Source: Methanobrevibacter ruminantium (GTDB lineage: Archaea > Methanobacteriota > Methanobacteria > Methanobacteriales > Methanobacteriaceae). From it: DNA of 64,000 nt. This document shows positions 50,261-60,439 of the stretch, piece after piece. The translations under genes were made by a program, and so were the position numbers. Each line of letters begins with the position of its first letter. The first letter of the stretch is position 1. The notes under the pieces were generated by a model, which ran no database searches, was not told where the DNA came from, and saw only the letters and a program-made list of their open reading frames with translations. The stretch is taken from positions 310,001-374,000 of the forward strand of contig SFKZ01000001.1 in the NCBI GenBank assembly GCA_004553595.1, written 5' to 3'.

Positions 50261-50785
50261 TTATTGGCTGTTGGTCTCATTATCTGAACCATCGCTTGAG
50301 TCAGTGTTGTTACCTTTTTCAGGTACAACTTCATCACTCCAAGCACCTTCTAAAACAGTTCCAGTACCAGATCCAACAAGCACATAACCAGTACGACCTT
50401 TAGCATCTTTTAAAAGGCAAGTGTAATAACCATGAGAATTGTATTTAACACTGTAACACCAGGAACCTTCCCATCCTTGAGCTTCAGCAATCTTTTTAGC
50501 TTTTTCAGGGCTTACATTATGTTTGCCAGAAGAACTTGAGCTTGAGCTGCTGCTTGAAGAGCTGCTGGTTCCACTGCTTGAACCGCTATTGTCACCAGTT
50601 CCAGTTCCGTTTCCATCAAGGCCAGTAGAATTATTTCCTATTCCTGTATTTCCTTGGTCATCAGGTGTAAAACCTGAAAGGTCATTGAATACACTATTGC
50701 TATCATTTGTTAATCCATATGCAGTTACTCCCGCAGCGATACACAATACGATAACAACAGAAATAATAATGCTTGAATTGTCCAT
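50261..50785 (-). CDS. Secreted/anchored PepSY-like protein with Ser-rich linker
   Basis: The 174-residue protein starts with MDNSSIIISVVIVLCIAAG, one membrane or signal helix. VFNDLSGFTPDD comes next, then a Gly/Asn/Thr segment and a run of Ser (about residues 70-87). The C-terminal domain begins SPEKAKKIAEAQGWEGSW and is PepSY-like. A strong GAGGTGGA precedes ATG. It is a paralog of the protein 800 bases away: the N-terminus is nearly the same while linker and C-terminus differ. A surface role is inferred. Confidence 0.78.
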   Translation of the reverse strand: MDNSSIIISVVIVLCIAAGVTAYGLTNDSNSVFNDLSGFTPDDQGNTGIGNNSTGLDGNGTGTGDNSGSSSGTSSSSSSSSSSSSSGKHNVSPEKAKKIAEAQGWEGSWCYSVKYNSHGYYTCLLKDAKGRTGYVLVGSGTGTVLEGAWSDEVVPEKGNNTDSSDGSDNETNSQ

Positions 50786-51052
50786 ATTTCCACCTCTTTT
50801 AGAATATCTTAAAAAAGATTTGCAATATTTTTATAAAATTTCTATGAATGTAATATTTTGTAAAATCACTTCATCAATTATTTTTAAATTGATAATATAG
50901 TATATTTTAGTATCAATATATTATAAATTTATTCATTTTCATTGATTTCACTTAAAAAAGGTTTATAATACTAAAAAAAGTTCTTTAAAAAAAGCAATTG
51001 AAAAGTTAAAAGGTAAGGAATAAACATAAAGATTATTCCTCAAAATAAAAGT

Positions 51053-51577
51053 TTATACTTTTCCTAAGTTTTCACCAGAGTAACTGATTGCAATTGCATC
51101 TACAACAGTTCCATTTGCATCTGAAATATAGCAGATGTATTGAGTTCCGTCATCCTTAACGTTGCTTACATATGCTCCTGCTTCTCCGATAAAACTGGAA
51201 GCAACTGATTTAGCTTGGGCAGCACTTATTTTGCTTTGGCCTTGCCCTCCGGAGCCTCCAGAATTGCCTCCAGATCCTGAACTTGAGCCGGATCCAGATC
51301 CTGAGCCAGAGTTGCTGCCTCCGTTAGAATGTGTTCCTCCACTGCTTCCACTGGAACCTGAACTTCCTCCGTTGGAAACATCTGACCCAGTTCCATCACC
51401 GGAATTATCTCCAAACAAATTGCCAATTCTATTATCTTGAGAACTTGAACTGTCTGGGGAGAATCCAGTCAAATCATTGAATACTGCATTATCTCCTTCG
51501 CTTATTCCATATGCAGTTACTCCTGCTGCGATACATAATACAATAATTACGGATATGATTATATTTGAATTGTCCAT
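51053..51577 (-). CDS. Secreted/anchored PepSY-like protein with Gly/Ser-rich linker (paralog)
   Basis: The 174-residue protein begins MDNSNIIISVIIVLCIAAG and has the same VFNDLTGFSPD block as its neighbour. A Gly/Ser linker follows (about residues 55-115) and then a PepSY-like domain ISAAQAKSVASSFIGEAGAY with YICYISDANGTVVDA. Its ribosome binding site GGAGGTGA is a full match to the 16S tail. It has no catalytic motif that I can see. The two genes look like tandem duplicates with separate promoters. Confidence 0.78.
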   Translation of the reverse strand: MDNSNIIISVIIVLCIAAGVTAYGISEGDNAVFNDLTGFSPDSSSSQDNRIGNLFGDNSGDGTGSDVSNGGSSGSSGSSGGTHSNGGSNSGSGSGSGSSSGSGGNSGGSGGQGQSKISAAQAKSVASSFIGEAGAYVSNVKDDGTQYICYISDANGTVVDAIAISYSGENLGKV

Positions 51578-52246
51578 TCTTTCACCTCCTTCAATTAGAA
51601 GAATATTTTTATAAATTTGAATTAATTGGTTTTTTAAATTGAATTTAAAAAAAATTAAACAATTGTATATTATTATTGTATATTATCTTAAATATATCTT
51701 TCCTAAAAAATTTTTCTATTTTATCATATTTTTTAAAGGTCTATCATTGAATTTTTCATAAGATTATTCATTGATTTTTTTTAAAAATTTCTATAAAAAT
51801 CCCTATAAAAATCTCTATTAAAATCTCTATTAAAAAAATCTATTAAAAATTTAATTTTTTGCATGATTTTTTAAATGATAAATCTTGTTTTTTCATGCAA
51901 AATTTCTAATTCATTTTTTCTTAAAAAGTAATACATTTTATAAGAAAATTCATAAAAAACTAAAAAAATTTATCATCATGTATTTGTCATGATTAATCAT
52001 TTTTATTTTTTAGCTTAACCTAATTAATTGATTTTATATCGTGCCTATGGACTTATTTTTTTGACTTTTCAAGAATTCTTAACGAATTTTTGATTTTTTG
52101 TCTAAATTTAGGTGAACCTAATAAATAAAACTATTTAAGTGTTTCTTTTTGATTTTAAAAGTTTAATTTATATTACTTTAGTATTATATATTAATAATGT
52201 TAGTTTCTAACTTTTAAAATTTTAAATAAAATAAGAGGTGACACAT
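51578..52246. promoter_or_regulatory. Long frh upstream region with repeats and palindromes
   Basis: No gene is visible in this 669-base gap. It holds a 12-base tandem repeat (CTATAAAAATCC and variants, 51791-51850) and an inverted repeat TTTTGCATGA (51857) / TCATGCAAAA (51893). It also has the palindromes ATGATTAATCAT (51989-52000) and TTAGGTGAACCTAA (52108-52121), and a TATA-like TTTATATTA at 52167. The 52108 palindrome lies about 45 bases before the TATA box, where an activator or repressor could bind. GAGGTGA at 52235 is the frhA ribosome binding site. Confidence 0.5.
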
Positions 52247-53464
52247 TTGAGCGATAAAATAGTTATATCCCCAACATCTCGTCAAGAAGGTCATGCGGAA
52301 TTAGTCATGGAAATTGACGATGAAGGGATCGTTACCAAAGGTAGATACTTCAGTATCACACCTGTCAGAGGCTTAGAGAAAATGGTTACAGGTAAAGCAC
52401 CTGAGACTGCACCAGTTCTTTGTCAAAGAATCTGTGGGGTATGCCCAATTCCTCACACAATGGCATCCGTTGAAGCAATGGATGACTCTTTAGGCATTGA
52501 AATTCCAAAAGCAGCAGCATTGTTAAGAGAATTAACAATCTCCGCTTCCAACTTAAACAGTCACGCAATTCACCATTTCTTAGTTGCACCTGACTTCGTG
52601 CCTGAAGATCTTTTCAAGACTGCAGTAGACAGTGTTGGAACAATTAGGAAAAACGCACAATATGTTGTAGATATGGTAGCTGGTGAAGGTATCCACCCAT
52701 CTGACGTAAGAATCGGTGGTATGGCAAGAAACTTATCTGAACTTGCACGTAAAAAATTATACACCAGACTCAAAGCATTAGTACCAGTAGTAGACAACCA
52801 CGTTGAATTGATGACTAACTTAATCCTTGAAAAGGACATTCCTGAAGGATTAGGTGCTATTACTGCTCCTGTATTTGCAAGTGATGTTATTTACGGTAAA
52901 AGAGAATTCTTCGATCTTGACAGATTCACTGAAATTGTACCAGAATTATGGTATGATGACCCAGAAATCGGTAAAAGAGCATGTACTACTGTACCATTAT
53001 ACGATGGTTTAAATGTAGAAACTGGTCCTAGAGCAAGATTAGATAAATTCCAAGGCTACAAAGAAAAAGGTGTTGTAGCTCAACACTTAGCTAGAGCTCG
53101 TGAAATGAAAACTTACCTTTCCAGAGCTATTGCTATCTTAGATGAATTAGACACTGCTGCTAATACCCTCGCAGATTTCGACCCAAGAGGAACCAACAAA
53201 TTAGGTATCGGTGTAGTAGAAGCTCCTAGAGGAACTGATATTCACATGGCACAAGTAAAAGACGGAAAAACCGCTTTCTACAGTGCATTAGTACCAACTA
53301 CTTGGAACATCCCAACTATGGGTCCTGCAACTGAAGGATTCCATCACGAATGGGGACCTCACGTAATCAGAGCTTACGACCCATGTTTATCTTGTGCAAC
53401 TCACGTAATGGTAGTTGATGACGAAGATGGATCAGTTGTTAAAAACGAAATGGTGAGAATTTAA
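52247..53464 (+). CDS. frhA: F420-reducing hydrogenase, alpha (NiFe) subunit
   Basis: This 405-residue large subunit holds the NiFe centre where hydrogen is split. The N-terminal pair is RICGVCPIPHTMAS near residue 60 and the C-terminal pair DPCLSCATHVM near 380; the tail after the histidine is the peptide removed on maturation. The start is TTG 52247 with GAGGTGA five bases upstream; a GTG at 52238 lies inside that site. It is first in an frhA-D-G-B operon. Codon use is that of a very highly expressed gene. Confidence 0.95.
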   Translation: MSDKIVISPTSRQEGHAELVMEIDDEGIVTKGRYFSITPVRGLEKMVTGKAPETAPVLCQRICGVCPIPHTMASVEAMDDSLGIEIPKAAALLRELTISASNLNSHAIHHFLVAPDFVPEDLFKTAVDSVGTIRKNAQYVVDMVAGEGIHPSDVRIGGMARNLSELARKKLYTRLKALVPVVDNHVELMTNLILEKDIPEGLGAITAPVFASDVIYGKREFFDLDRFTEIVPELWYDDPEIGKRACTTVPLYDGLNVETGPRARLDKFQGYKEKGVVAQHLARAREMKTYLSRAIAILDELDTAANTLADFDPRGTNKLGIGVVEAPRGTDIHMAQVKDGKTAFYSALVPTTWNIPTMGPATEGFHHEWGPHVIRAYDPCLSCATHVMVVDDEDGSVVKNEMVRI

Positions 53465-53493
53465 TTTTATAGATTTTAATAGAGAGGAATATC

Positions 53494-53967
53494 ATGCCTT
53501 ATGATGCAGGAAGATTAGTTGTTGGATGTGGAAACGTATTGTTTAAAGATGACGGTTTCGGTCCAATGGTTATTCATGCTTTAGAAGATTATTTTAAAGA
53601 AAATGATATTAAAATGCCGCAAGACACTCAGTTCATTGATGCAGGAACCGGGGCGACTCATTTCATTTTTTCCATGCCTGATGATAATTGGAAAAAAGTT
53701 ATTGTAGTTGACGTGGTTGAATGGAATGCTGAACCAGGAACCCTTAAGATTTTTTCACCTTATGACATGCCTAAAGGCAAATATGAGAACGCTCATACTT
53801 GGCCTGTAGAAGAACCACTTCACGATCTAGTGGATATGGGCATTGAGGTAGTCATTGTAGGATGTAAACCGGCAGAAATCACTGCACCAGATGTTGATAT
53901 GGGCTTAACAGAGCCAGTGGAGGCGGCTATTCCAAAAGCTATTGAAATGATATTAAATGAACTTTAA
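53494..53967 (+). CDS. frhD: F420 hydrogenase maturation protease
   Basis: This 157-residue endopeptidase trims the FrhA C-terminus after nickel insertion. The N-terminal VVGCGNVLFKDDGFGPMVIH has the nickel-sensing aspartate/glutamate region of HyaD/HycI-type proteases, and IDAGTGATHFIF and VVDVVEW follow. AGAGGA precedes ATG. It sits between frhA and frhG, the usual Frh order. Confidence 0.94.
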   Translation: MPYDAGRLVVGCGNVLFKDDGFGPMVIHALEDYFKENDIKMPQDTQFIDAGTGATHFIFSMPDDNWKKVIVVDVVEWNAEPGTLKIFSPYDMPKGKYENAHTWPVEEPLHDLVDMGIEVVIVGCKPAEITAPDVDMGLTEPVEAAIPKAIEMILNEL

Positions 53968-53979
53968 AGGGGTTTAGCA

Positions 53980-54924
53980 ATGCTTGATGGATTAAAAAAT
54001 AAATTAAGAAAATTTTTAGGCCTTGAAGCTAAACCGGACGCAGAAGATGATGAAGCAAAAGCTAAATTAAAACAAGAAATTAAAAGTGAAGTAGAAGCTC
54101 AATCAAAGCCTGCTGAAGAGGCAAAGAAAGCAGCTGATGCTGCAGCTGAAGAAGAGGCTAAAAAACAAGCAGAATCATCTGAGCAAATAAGTAAAGAATC
54201 TTCAACACAGGAGGTTGAAAAAGTGGCTGACAAACCAAAAATAGGATATATTCACATGAGTGGTTGTACTGGAGACGGTATGTCATTAACTGAAAACTAT
54301 GACATTCTCTCAACCTTACTCACTGATATGGTGGACATTGTTTACGGAACAACTTTAGTAGATTTATGGGAAATGCCTGAAATGGATTTAGCATTAGTCG
54401 AAGGGTCTGTCTGTTTACAAGATGAACACAGTGTAAAAGAACTTATGGAAGTAAGAGAAAAATCAGGATTAGTTTGCGCATTTGGATCTTGTGCTATGAC
54501 TGGTTGTTTCACCCGTTACGCACGTGGTGGACAATTAGCTCAACCAAAACATGAATCATTTGTACCAATTTCTGACTTAATTAAAGTAGATTGTGCTATT
54601 CCAGGATGCCCAGCATCCCCTGAAATTATTGCAAAAGTAGTTGTTGCATTAATTAACGGTGACATGGATTACTTACAACCTATGTTAGACATGGCAGCAT
54701 GCAACTTAGCATGTGGTTGTGACTTACAAACCAATGTTGTAAGCAAAGCATTATGTTGTGGTTGTGGAACTTGTGTATTAGCATGTCCAACCAGAGCTCT
54801 TGAAATGGTAGAAGGTAGACCATCCCACAATAAGAACAGATGTATTAAATGTGGTGCATGTACTACTCACTGTCCAAGAACCTGGTTCCCTGCTGAACAA
54901 ATTAAAAAAGACTTAGGATTATAG
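53980..54924 (+). CDS. frhG: F420-reducing hydrogenase, gamma subunit with N-terminal extension
   Basis: The small subunit carries electrons from FrhA to FrhB. The core, from about residue 82, has YIHMSGCTGDGMSL, SCAMTGCFTRYARGGQ and IPGCPASPE for the proximal cluster, then CCGCGTCVLACPTRA and CIKCGACTTHCPRTW for two ferredoxin-type clusters. Ahead of it lies an 81-residue extension: an amphipathic MLDGLKNKLRKFLGLE, then an Ala/Lys/Glu-rich helix. GTG 54223, at the start of the canonical core, has AGGAGG at 54209-54214, so a second start is possible. Total length is 314. Confidence 0.92.
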   Translation: MLDGLKNKLRKFLGLEAKPDAEDDEAKAKLKQEIKSEVEAQSKPAEEAKKAADAAAEEEAKKQAESSEQISKESSTQEVEKVADKPKIGYIHMSGCTGDGMSLTENYDILSTLLTDMVDIVYGTTLVDLWEMPEMDLALVEGSVCLQDEHSVKELMEVREKSGLVCAFGSCAMTGCFTRYARGGQLAQPKHESFVPISDLIKVDCAIPGCPASPEIIAKVVVALINGDMDYLQPMLDMAACNLACGCDLQTNVVSKALCCGCGTCVLACPTRALEMVEGRPSHNKNRCIKCGACTTHCPRTWFPAEQIKKDLGL

Positions 54925-54935
54925 GAGGAAGTAAA

Positions 54936-55781
54936 ATGGCATTCGGTACATATAAAGAAGTAGTATCTGCAAGAGCTACTGACAAAGCAATCCAAAAAGT
55001 CGCACAAGATGGTGGAATCGTAAGCGCATTATTATGCTACGCTTTAGAAGAAAACATCATTGAAGGAGCTATTGTTGCTGGAGATACTGAAGACGCATGG
55101 AAACCTGAACCAACTATTGCAATGACTCCAGAAGAAATCATTGCAGCAGCAGGTACCAAATACACCTTCTCTCCAAACGCAATCAGACTCAAAGAAGCTG
55201 TAAGGCAATACGGTCTTGAAAAAATCGGAACTGTAGGAACCCCTTGTCAAATTATGGGACTCAGAAAAATGCAATCCTACCCATTTGCTACCAGATTTGT
55301 AGCAGATAAACTCGCATTAATCATCGGTATTTTCTGTATGGAAAACTTCCCAAGAGATTCCTTAAAAACCTTCGTAGAAGGTAAAATGAGCTCTTCCTTA
55401 GACAATGTTAACAAAATGGACATTGGTAAAGGAAAATTCTGGATTACCGATCCTGAAAAAGAATCTGGACTTGCATTAAAAGAAACCCATGGATACGAAC
55501 AAGCTGGATGTAACATCTGTCTCGACTATGTTGCAGAATTAGCTGATGTATCAACCGGTTCTGTAGGTTCCCCAGATGGCTGGTCCACTGTATTCACCAG
55601 AACTGACAACGGAGCAGACATCTTTACCGCAGCTGTTGAAGCTGGTGTAATCGAAACCAAACCAATGGATGATGTAAAACCTGGTTTAGGATTACTCGAA
55701 AAATTAGCTAACGGTAAGAAAGACAAAGGTCAAAAAGAAATCGAAAGAAGAGTCAACATGGGACTTCCAAGTCCTTTCTAA
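54936..55781 (+). CDS. frhB: F420-reducing hydrogenase, beta subunit
   Basis: The 281-residue iron-sulfur flavoprotein reduces coenzyme F420. The N-terminal KVAQDGGIVSALLCYALEE, then GTKYTFSPNA, GTVGTPCQIMGLRKM and CNICLDYVAELADVSTG are the FrhB/FdhB family signatures for FAD, F420 and the 4Fe-4S cluster. AGGAGG precedes ATG, eleven bases after frhG. It closes the operon; a T-rich run follows the stop. Confidence 0.95.
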   Translation: MAFGTYKEVVSARATDKAIQKVAQDGGIVSALLCYALEENIIEGAIVAGDTEDAWKPEPTIAMTPEEIIAAAGTKYTFSPNAIRLKEAVRQYGLEKIGTVGTPCQIMGLRKMQSYPFATRFVADKLALIIGIFCMENFPRDSLKTFVEGKMSSSLDNVNKMDIGKGKFWITDPEKESGLALKETHGYEQAGCNICLDYVAELADVSTGSVGSPDGWSTVFTRTDNGADIFTAAVEAGVIETKPMDDVKPGLGLLEKLANGKKDKGQKEIERRVNMGLPSPF

Positions 55782-56032
55782 ACTCTTTCTTTTCTTTTTT
55801 CTTTTTTACTTTTTTTTTAGGAATTTTTTATTTGTTCGTATTATTTTTAACTATTTTTATTATCTATTTATTAACTATTTTTTACTATTTTTTTCATATT
55901 TTCAATTTTTACAATCAACATTTTCCAATTTAATCAAATAATTAATATATAATAAAATAAAAATTTTAATATATATTTAATAAAATTTATTTGTTAAAAA
56001 CTAAATTCAATTTAAAATCATTTGGTGGAATT

Positions 56033-59000
56033 ATGAAAAAATTAAGTAAAGTTTGCATATTATCAATAATTCTTATTATTTTAAGCATTTCATTTGCAAG
56101 TGCATCTACTGTAGATGGCGACAGTATTCAAGCTTCTGTTGATGATATGGATTTCCAGGAAATTTCAATTGATGAGGTTTCCTTAAATGAGGAAAAGGAT
56201 GATCTCTCAGCAGTTTCTAATTCTTGCCAAATGGCTGATGAAAATGGTGAAGATGAACTTATTGCTGATGAAAACATTCCTCAAAATGATGTTCTATCAG
56301 CAAGCTCCAGTGGAAATGTGCATAAGGTAAGCCCATCCAACTATTCAAAGTATTTCAAGAATGGTTATGTGGATACTTCAATTGTCAAAACCGGAGACAT
56401 CATTGACTTGTCTGGAAATTTCAATAAGGTGAATTTCACATTCACAATTCCTTGCTCTATCACAAGCAGCTTGAAAAACGCTTACCTTACCAATTGTGTA
56501 GTCAAATACGAGAATGTAAGCTCTTCAATCTATTCAAACGTCTCTAACTTAAGGTTTACAGTATATCTTGAAAAGCATCCCTGTGTTTATGTAGTCTATT
56601 CAAATCATGTGAATGTATTCAACTGCAATGCCTATTCTACAGGTGCAAACAGTAATCCGACTCTTTTGGTAGGTTCCAGCTATTGCAATATCCATGACAA
56701 TGTATTCGAAACCACCTTTACAGGCTATATGAACATGTCCTGGAAACGTGCAGGAATCTTGCTTGGAGAGTCTCACTACAACAACATTTATAGAAATGAT
56801 GTAACCATAAAGGATTCAAATGGTATCTACTTGACAACTTACGGTTTTGACAAATCGAATTACAATAACATCTATAACAATACAATCAGGTCTTCTGCAA
56901 TCAGCGAAGAGACAGGATTGCCTAACCCTTCAGCATGGGCTTATGGTGTCCATATCATGGGTGATTACAATAAGGCAATTAACAATACAATTTATCTTAT
57001 GTATAGAGGTGTTGATTCAGAAGGAAGCTTCAATGAGATAATCGGCAATGATATCTATAATCTTGCTGGAAGCTATTATGAAGGAAACAATGGTACTGAT
57101 GGTGGAGAGTATGGAATCCATGCATCCTATGACAACACTATCATAAACAATACAATTCATGACAGCAAAATTACAGGGTCTGCAATTTATGTAACCGTCA
57201 ATTGTACCGCTTATGGAAATGTCATTCAAAACATAAGCGGAGAGCATGCATTTGAATTTTCAATTTCAGCTTCAAATACATTGGTTAAAGATAATTTCAT
57301 CAACATGACATCAGGAAATGGAATGTACATTAGAGGAAACATGACCAATGTAACTGTCTGTGATAATGACATTCACTCTCCTGAAGGCACAGCAATTATA
57401 GTCAAAGTCCTTTCAAAAGCGAAGATTCCAGATTTCATTTATATAGAAAACAATAGAATCTTTGACTGCAACGGCACAGCAATCAATTTTGCAGAAGTTG
57501 AAAACAAGTCAAATATCACTTTCATAAACAATTCAATAATAATCAGCAACAGCACTTTCTTCAATGCTTTTGATTCAGAAGGAATCACGAAAGATCAAAA
57601 GGCTATTGATAATGTTCTGTTTTATGGAGAATTTGCTGATTTGCCAATCGATTCAATCACAATAAATCAAGGAATTAACATCTTAGGTGAAAATTGTCAA
57701 ATAACTGATATTTCCTTCAACATTAATTCCCCAAATATAAAAATTGAAAATATTCATTTAATAATTCAAAATGGCAACGATGCGTTCCATTTGGATAATG
57801 TTGAAAACATTAGTTTCATAAACAACACAATTACCGTTGATTCTGCTAATTATGCTTTAGTTCTGAATAATTCAAAAATCAATATGGTGGACAATCTCAT
57901 TACTATAAATGACTATAGTCCTGCCATCTTAAATGATAATGGAAGTTATATCCTGTATGGTGAGAATATCATTAGGACATTGGCAGATATTGATATAGAG
58001 TCACTTAACGATTCCATATTAAAGATCACTGTTTTTATAGTGAGTGATGACAATTACGATTCAATTTTCAATTCAGCAGGAAACTTCCATGATGATTTTG
58101 ACATAGCTATTGGAGACACTTTAAAGATAGCCAATTTAACCAATAAGACAATTAGAATTGACATTCCATTAATCATTAGTTCCTATAAGGATTCCACAAT
58201 CAACAATTCCACAATAATCCTGGAAGATATGGCATCAAATACCAATATATCTGATTTAAGATTTAAATTGGAAAACGGAAATCTAAATAAGGACTTCTCA
58301 TTCATCATAATCAAGGATGGACTAAGCAATTTAATCATTGAGGATAATCATTTTTATGTTTCAAATCTTCTTGGAGATGCAAAGTTTTCTGCAATTAAGA
58401 TAATCGGTTCAGATGAAAGTGCTAAAAATATAAGAATTTCAAATAACTCTTTTATATTATCTGCTGATTTAAATTCAATTTCAGCCATTTCTGCACTTAA
58501 TGAAGGATTCAATAATTATGATGACATAACAGATTCCTTAACTCTTATAAACAACAATATTTCCATAGCCAATAGCCGTGAAGATGGAGCAAGCTACGGA
58601 ATAAATCTGATAAACAGCAAGAATCTAAGGATATCTTCAAATGATATTGATGTAAGCGGATACACTGCATTTGGACTTTATTTAAACAAGGTTTCAAGTT
58701 CAATCATTAAGGACAATGTTTTGCATGAAAACAATGCCCTTGTAAATATCGTCCATTCCAACAATCCAACTAAGGACATTCAAAATGCAATAGATAATGC
58801 ACTAAATGGTGACATCATTTATTTAGGAAACAGTCTTTATACCATTAAGGATTCCATAATTGTCAATAAGTCAATTAGCATAGTTGGTGGAATCTTATTG
58901 GATAATATTGATTCAAGTTCCAATCAATTGCTTTCAAGTGATGATCCTTTATTCATCGTGGCTGGCAAAAATACAGTTAATTTCACTAATATGACTGTTA

Positions 59001-60148
59001 TATTGAATAACAATGACTTGTTCATTTTATCATTATTGAAAAATTCAACAAATTCAGTGGACGTTGATTGTCCTATTGTCAGTGTTAAAAACAGCAATTT
59101 TACAAAGAACAATGATGCTGTTGAGGAAAGTTCCATCTATCTTGCAAAGGAGATTTCAGAAAGGCCATTGTTTGAAATTGCAAATGGCATTAATCTTGAG
59201 AACAATGACCTGATTGAAAACATGAATCAGATTAAATATTATCTATACAATGATTCAGATTCAAATGAGATCAATTTCAATAATGGAGTAAAAACTTTTA
59301 TTTTACCTGTCCATTTGATTTGCACTGCTTTAGATAAGAATATTTATGGAAACATGTTTGGGTATTTTGAAGTGGAATTAATGGATGAAAATGCTAATGG
59401 TTTGTCCAATAAATCCATTTGCATTTCTTACAATAATGCAATTTATAACTTAATCAGCGATTCAAATGGAAAGGTCAAGCTTCCAGTAAATATAAATGAT
59501 TACGGCATTTCCAATCTTTTAGTCAGCTTCTTAGGGGATAATGAGTATAGTGCATCATTTGCACCTGGAAAAGTAACTGTCAATAAGCAGGAGGCAAGCT
59601 TAACCGCTCCAAATAAGTCTTGCTATGTCAATGCAAATAAGTATTTGACAGCAACATTCAAGGACATCAATGGAAAATTGATTAAAAATAAAAAGATCAG
59701 TTTCATAATCAGCGGCAAAACTTATACTGCTTACACTAATTCAAATGGAGTCGCAAAGGTTAAAGTAAATGCCAATGTTGCTAAAACTTATGCTGTTACA
59801 GTTAAGTTTGCAGGAGATAATGTTTACAGTCCTTTGAGCAAAACCTTAAAGCTTTATGTGAAAAAGGTACCTACAAAATTAATTGTAAAAAACAAATCTT
59901 ACAAGAAGTCAAAAAAGATCAAGAAACTCACTGCTACATTGAAGACAAAGAGCGGAAAGGCACTTGCCAAAAAGAAATTGACTTTCATTGTAAACGGCAA
60001 GAAATACACTGCAAAAACAAATAAGAAAGGGGTAGCAACTGTAAAAGTTAAGGTATCCAAGAAGAAGACCTATAAATTTACAGTTAAGTTTGCTGGAGGC
60101 AGCACCTACTTGAAGACCAGCAAAAAGGCTAAACTTAAAATTAAATAG
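56033..60148 (+). CDS. Adhesin-like protein, beta-helix with Ig-like C-terminal repeats
   Basis: This 1371-residue secreted protein has signal peptide MKKLSKVCILSIILIILSIS followed by ASA. A large right-handed beta-helix region has many Asn-Asn-x-Ile turns (GNDIYN, INNTIH) and N-glycosylation sequons. From about residue 1100, three Ig-like units of about 90 residues become steadily richer in lysine and end KKAKLKIK. ATG 56033 has GGTGG upstream; the earlier in-frame TTG would hide the signal peptide. Such proteins are typical of gut Methanobrevibacter and may bind host, microbe or pseudomurein; the ligand is unknown. Confidence 0.88.
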   Translation: MKKLSKVCILSIILIILSISFASASTVDGDSIQASVDDMDFQEISIDEVSLNEEKDDLSAVSNSCQMADENGEDELIADENIPQNDVLSASSSGNVHKVSPSNYSKYFKNGYVDTSIVKTGDIIDLSGNFNKVNFTFTIPCSITSSLKNAYLTNCVVKYENVSSSIYSNVSNLRFTVYLEKHPCVYVVYSNHVNVFNCNAYSTGANSNPTLLVGSSYCNIHDNVFETTFTGYMNMSWKRAGILLGESHYNNIYRNDVTIKDSNGIYLTTYGFDKSNYNNIYNNTIRSSAISEETGLPNPSAWAYGVHIMGDYNKAINNTIYLMYRGVDSEGSFNEIIGNDIYNLAGSYYEGNNGTDGGEYGIHASYDNTIINNTIHDSKITGSAIYVTVNCTAYGNVIQNISGEHAFEFSISASNTLVKDNFINMTSGNGMYIRGNMTNVTVCDNDIHSPEGTAIIVKVLSKAKIPDFIYIENNRIFDCNGTAINFAEVENKSNITFINNSIIISNSTFFNAFDSEGITKDQKAIDNVLFYGEFADLPIDSITINQGINILGENCQITDISFNINSPNIKIENIHLIIQNGNDAFHLDNVENISFINNTITVDSANYALVLNNSKINMVDNLITINDYSPAILNDNGSYILYGENIIRTLADIDIESLNDSILKITVFIVSDDNYDSIFNSAGNFHDDFDIAIGDTLKIANLTNKTIRIDIPLIISSYKDSTINNSTIILEDMASNTNISDLRFKLENGNLNKDFSFIIIKDGLSNLIIEDNHFYVSNLLGDAKFSAIKIIGSDESAKNIRISNNSFILSADLNSISAISALNEGFNNYDDITDSLTLINNNISIANSREDGASYGINLINSKNLRISSNDIDVSGYTAFGLYLNKVSSSIIKDNVLHENNALVNIVHSNNPTKDIQNAIDNALNGDIIYLGNSLYTIKDSIIVNKSISIVGGILLDNIDSSSNQLLSSDDPLFIVAGKNTVNFTNMTVILNNNDLFILSLLKNSTNSVDVDCPIVSVKNSNFTKNNDAVEESSIYLAKEISERPLFEIANGINLENNDLIENMNQIKYYLYNDSDSNEINFNNGVKTFILPVHLICTALDKNIYGNMFGYFEVELMDENANGLSNKSICISYNNAIYNLISDSNGKVKLPVNINDYGISNLLVSFLGDNEYSASFAPGKVTVNKQEASLTAPNKSCYVNANKYLTATFKDINGKLIKNKKISFIISGKTYTAYTNSNGVAKVKVNANVAKTYAVTVKFAGDNVYSPLSKTLKLYVKKVPTKLIVKNKSYKKSKKIKKLTATLKTKSGKALAKKKLTFIVNGKKYTAKTNKKGVATVKVKVSKKKTYKFTVKFAGGSTYLKTSKKAKLKIK

Positions 60149-60439
60149 TTTTTATCCTTTCTTTTTTCAAATTCTCTTTTTATATATTTTACTTTTTGCT
60201 TTTCATTTATTTTTTTATTATATTTACTTGACAGCTTTTAAAATATTTGCCATATTTGATTTTATCATATACTAATTTCAAATATGGTTTATATTTTATA
60301 AAATATAATAGAAAACCTTTTTAATAATTATATTAATATATATTATTAATCAAAATTTATCAAGTATTTCGGTTATTTTGTATATGAATTTTTAGAAAAT
60401 TATTATATGTATTACGAATTTATGAGGAGGTTTTATATT

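Noticed and set aside
51162..51440. Pro/Glu-rich open frame opposite the Gly/Ser linker
   Set aside because: It is the reverse complement of simple-sequence Gly/Ser codons, which gives Pro/Glu repeats by default.
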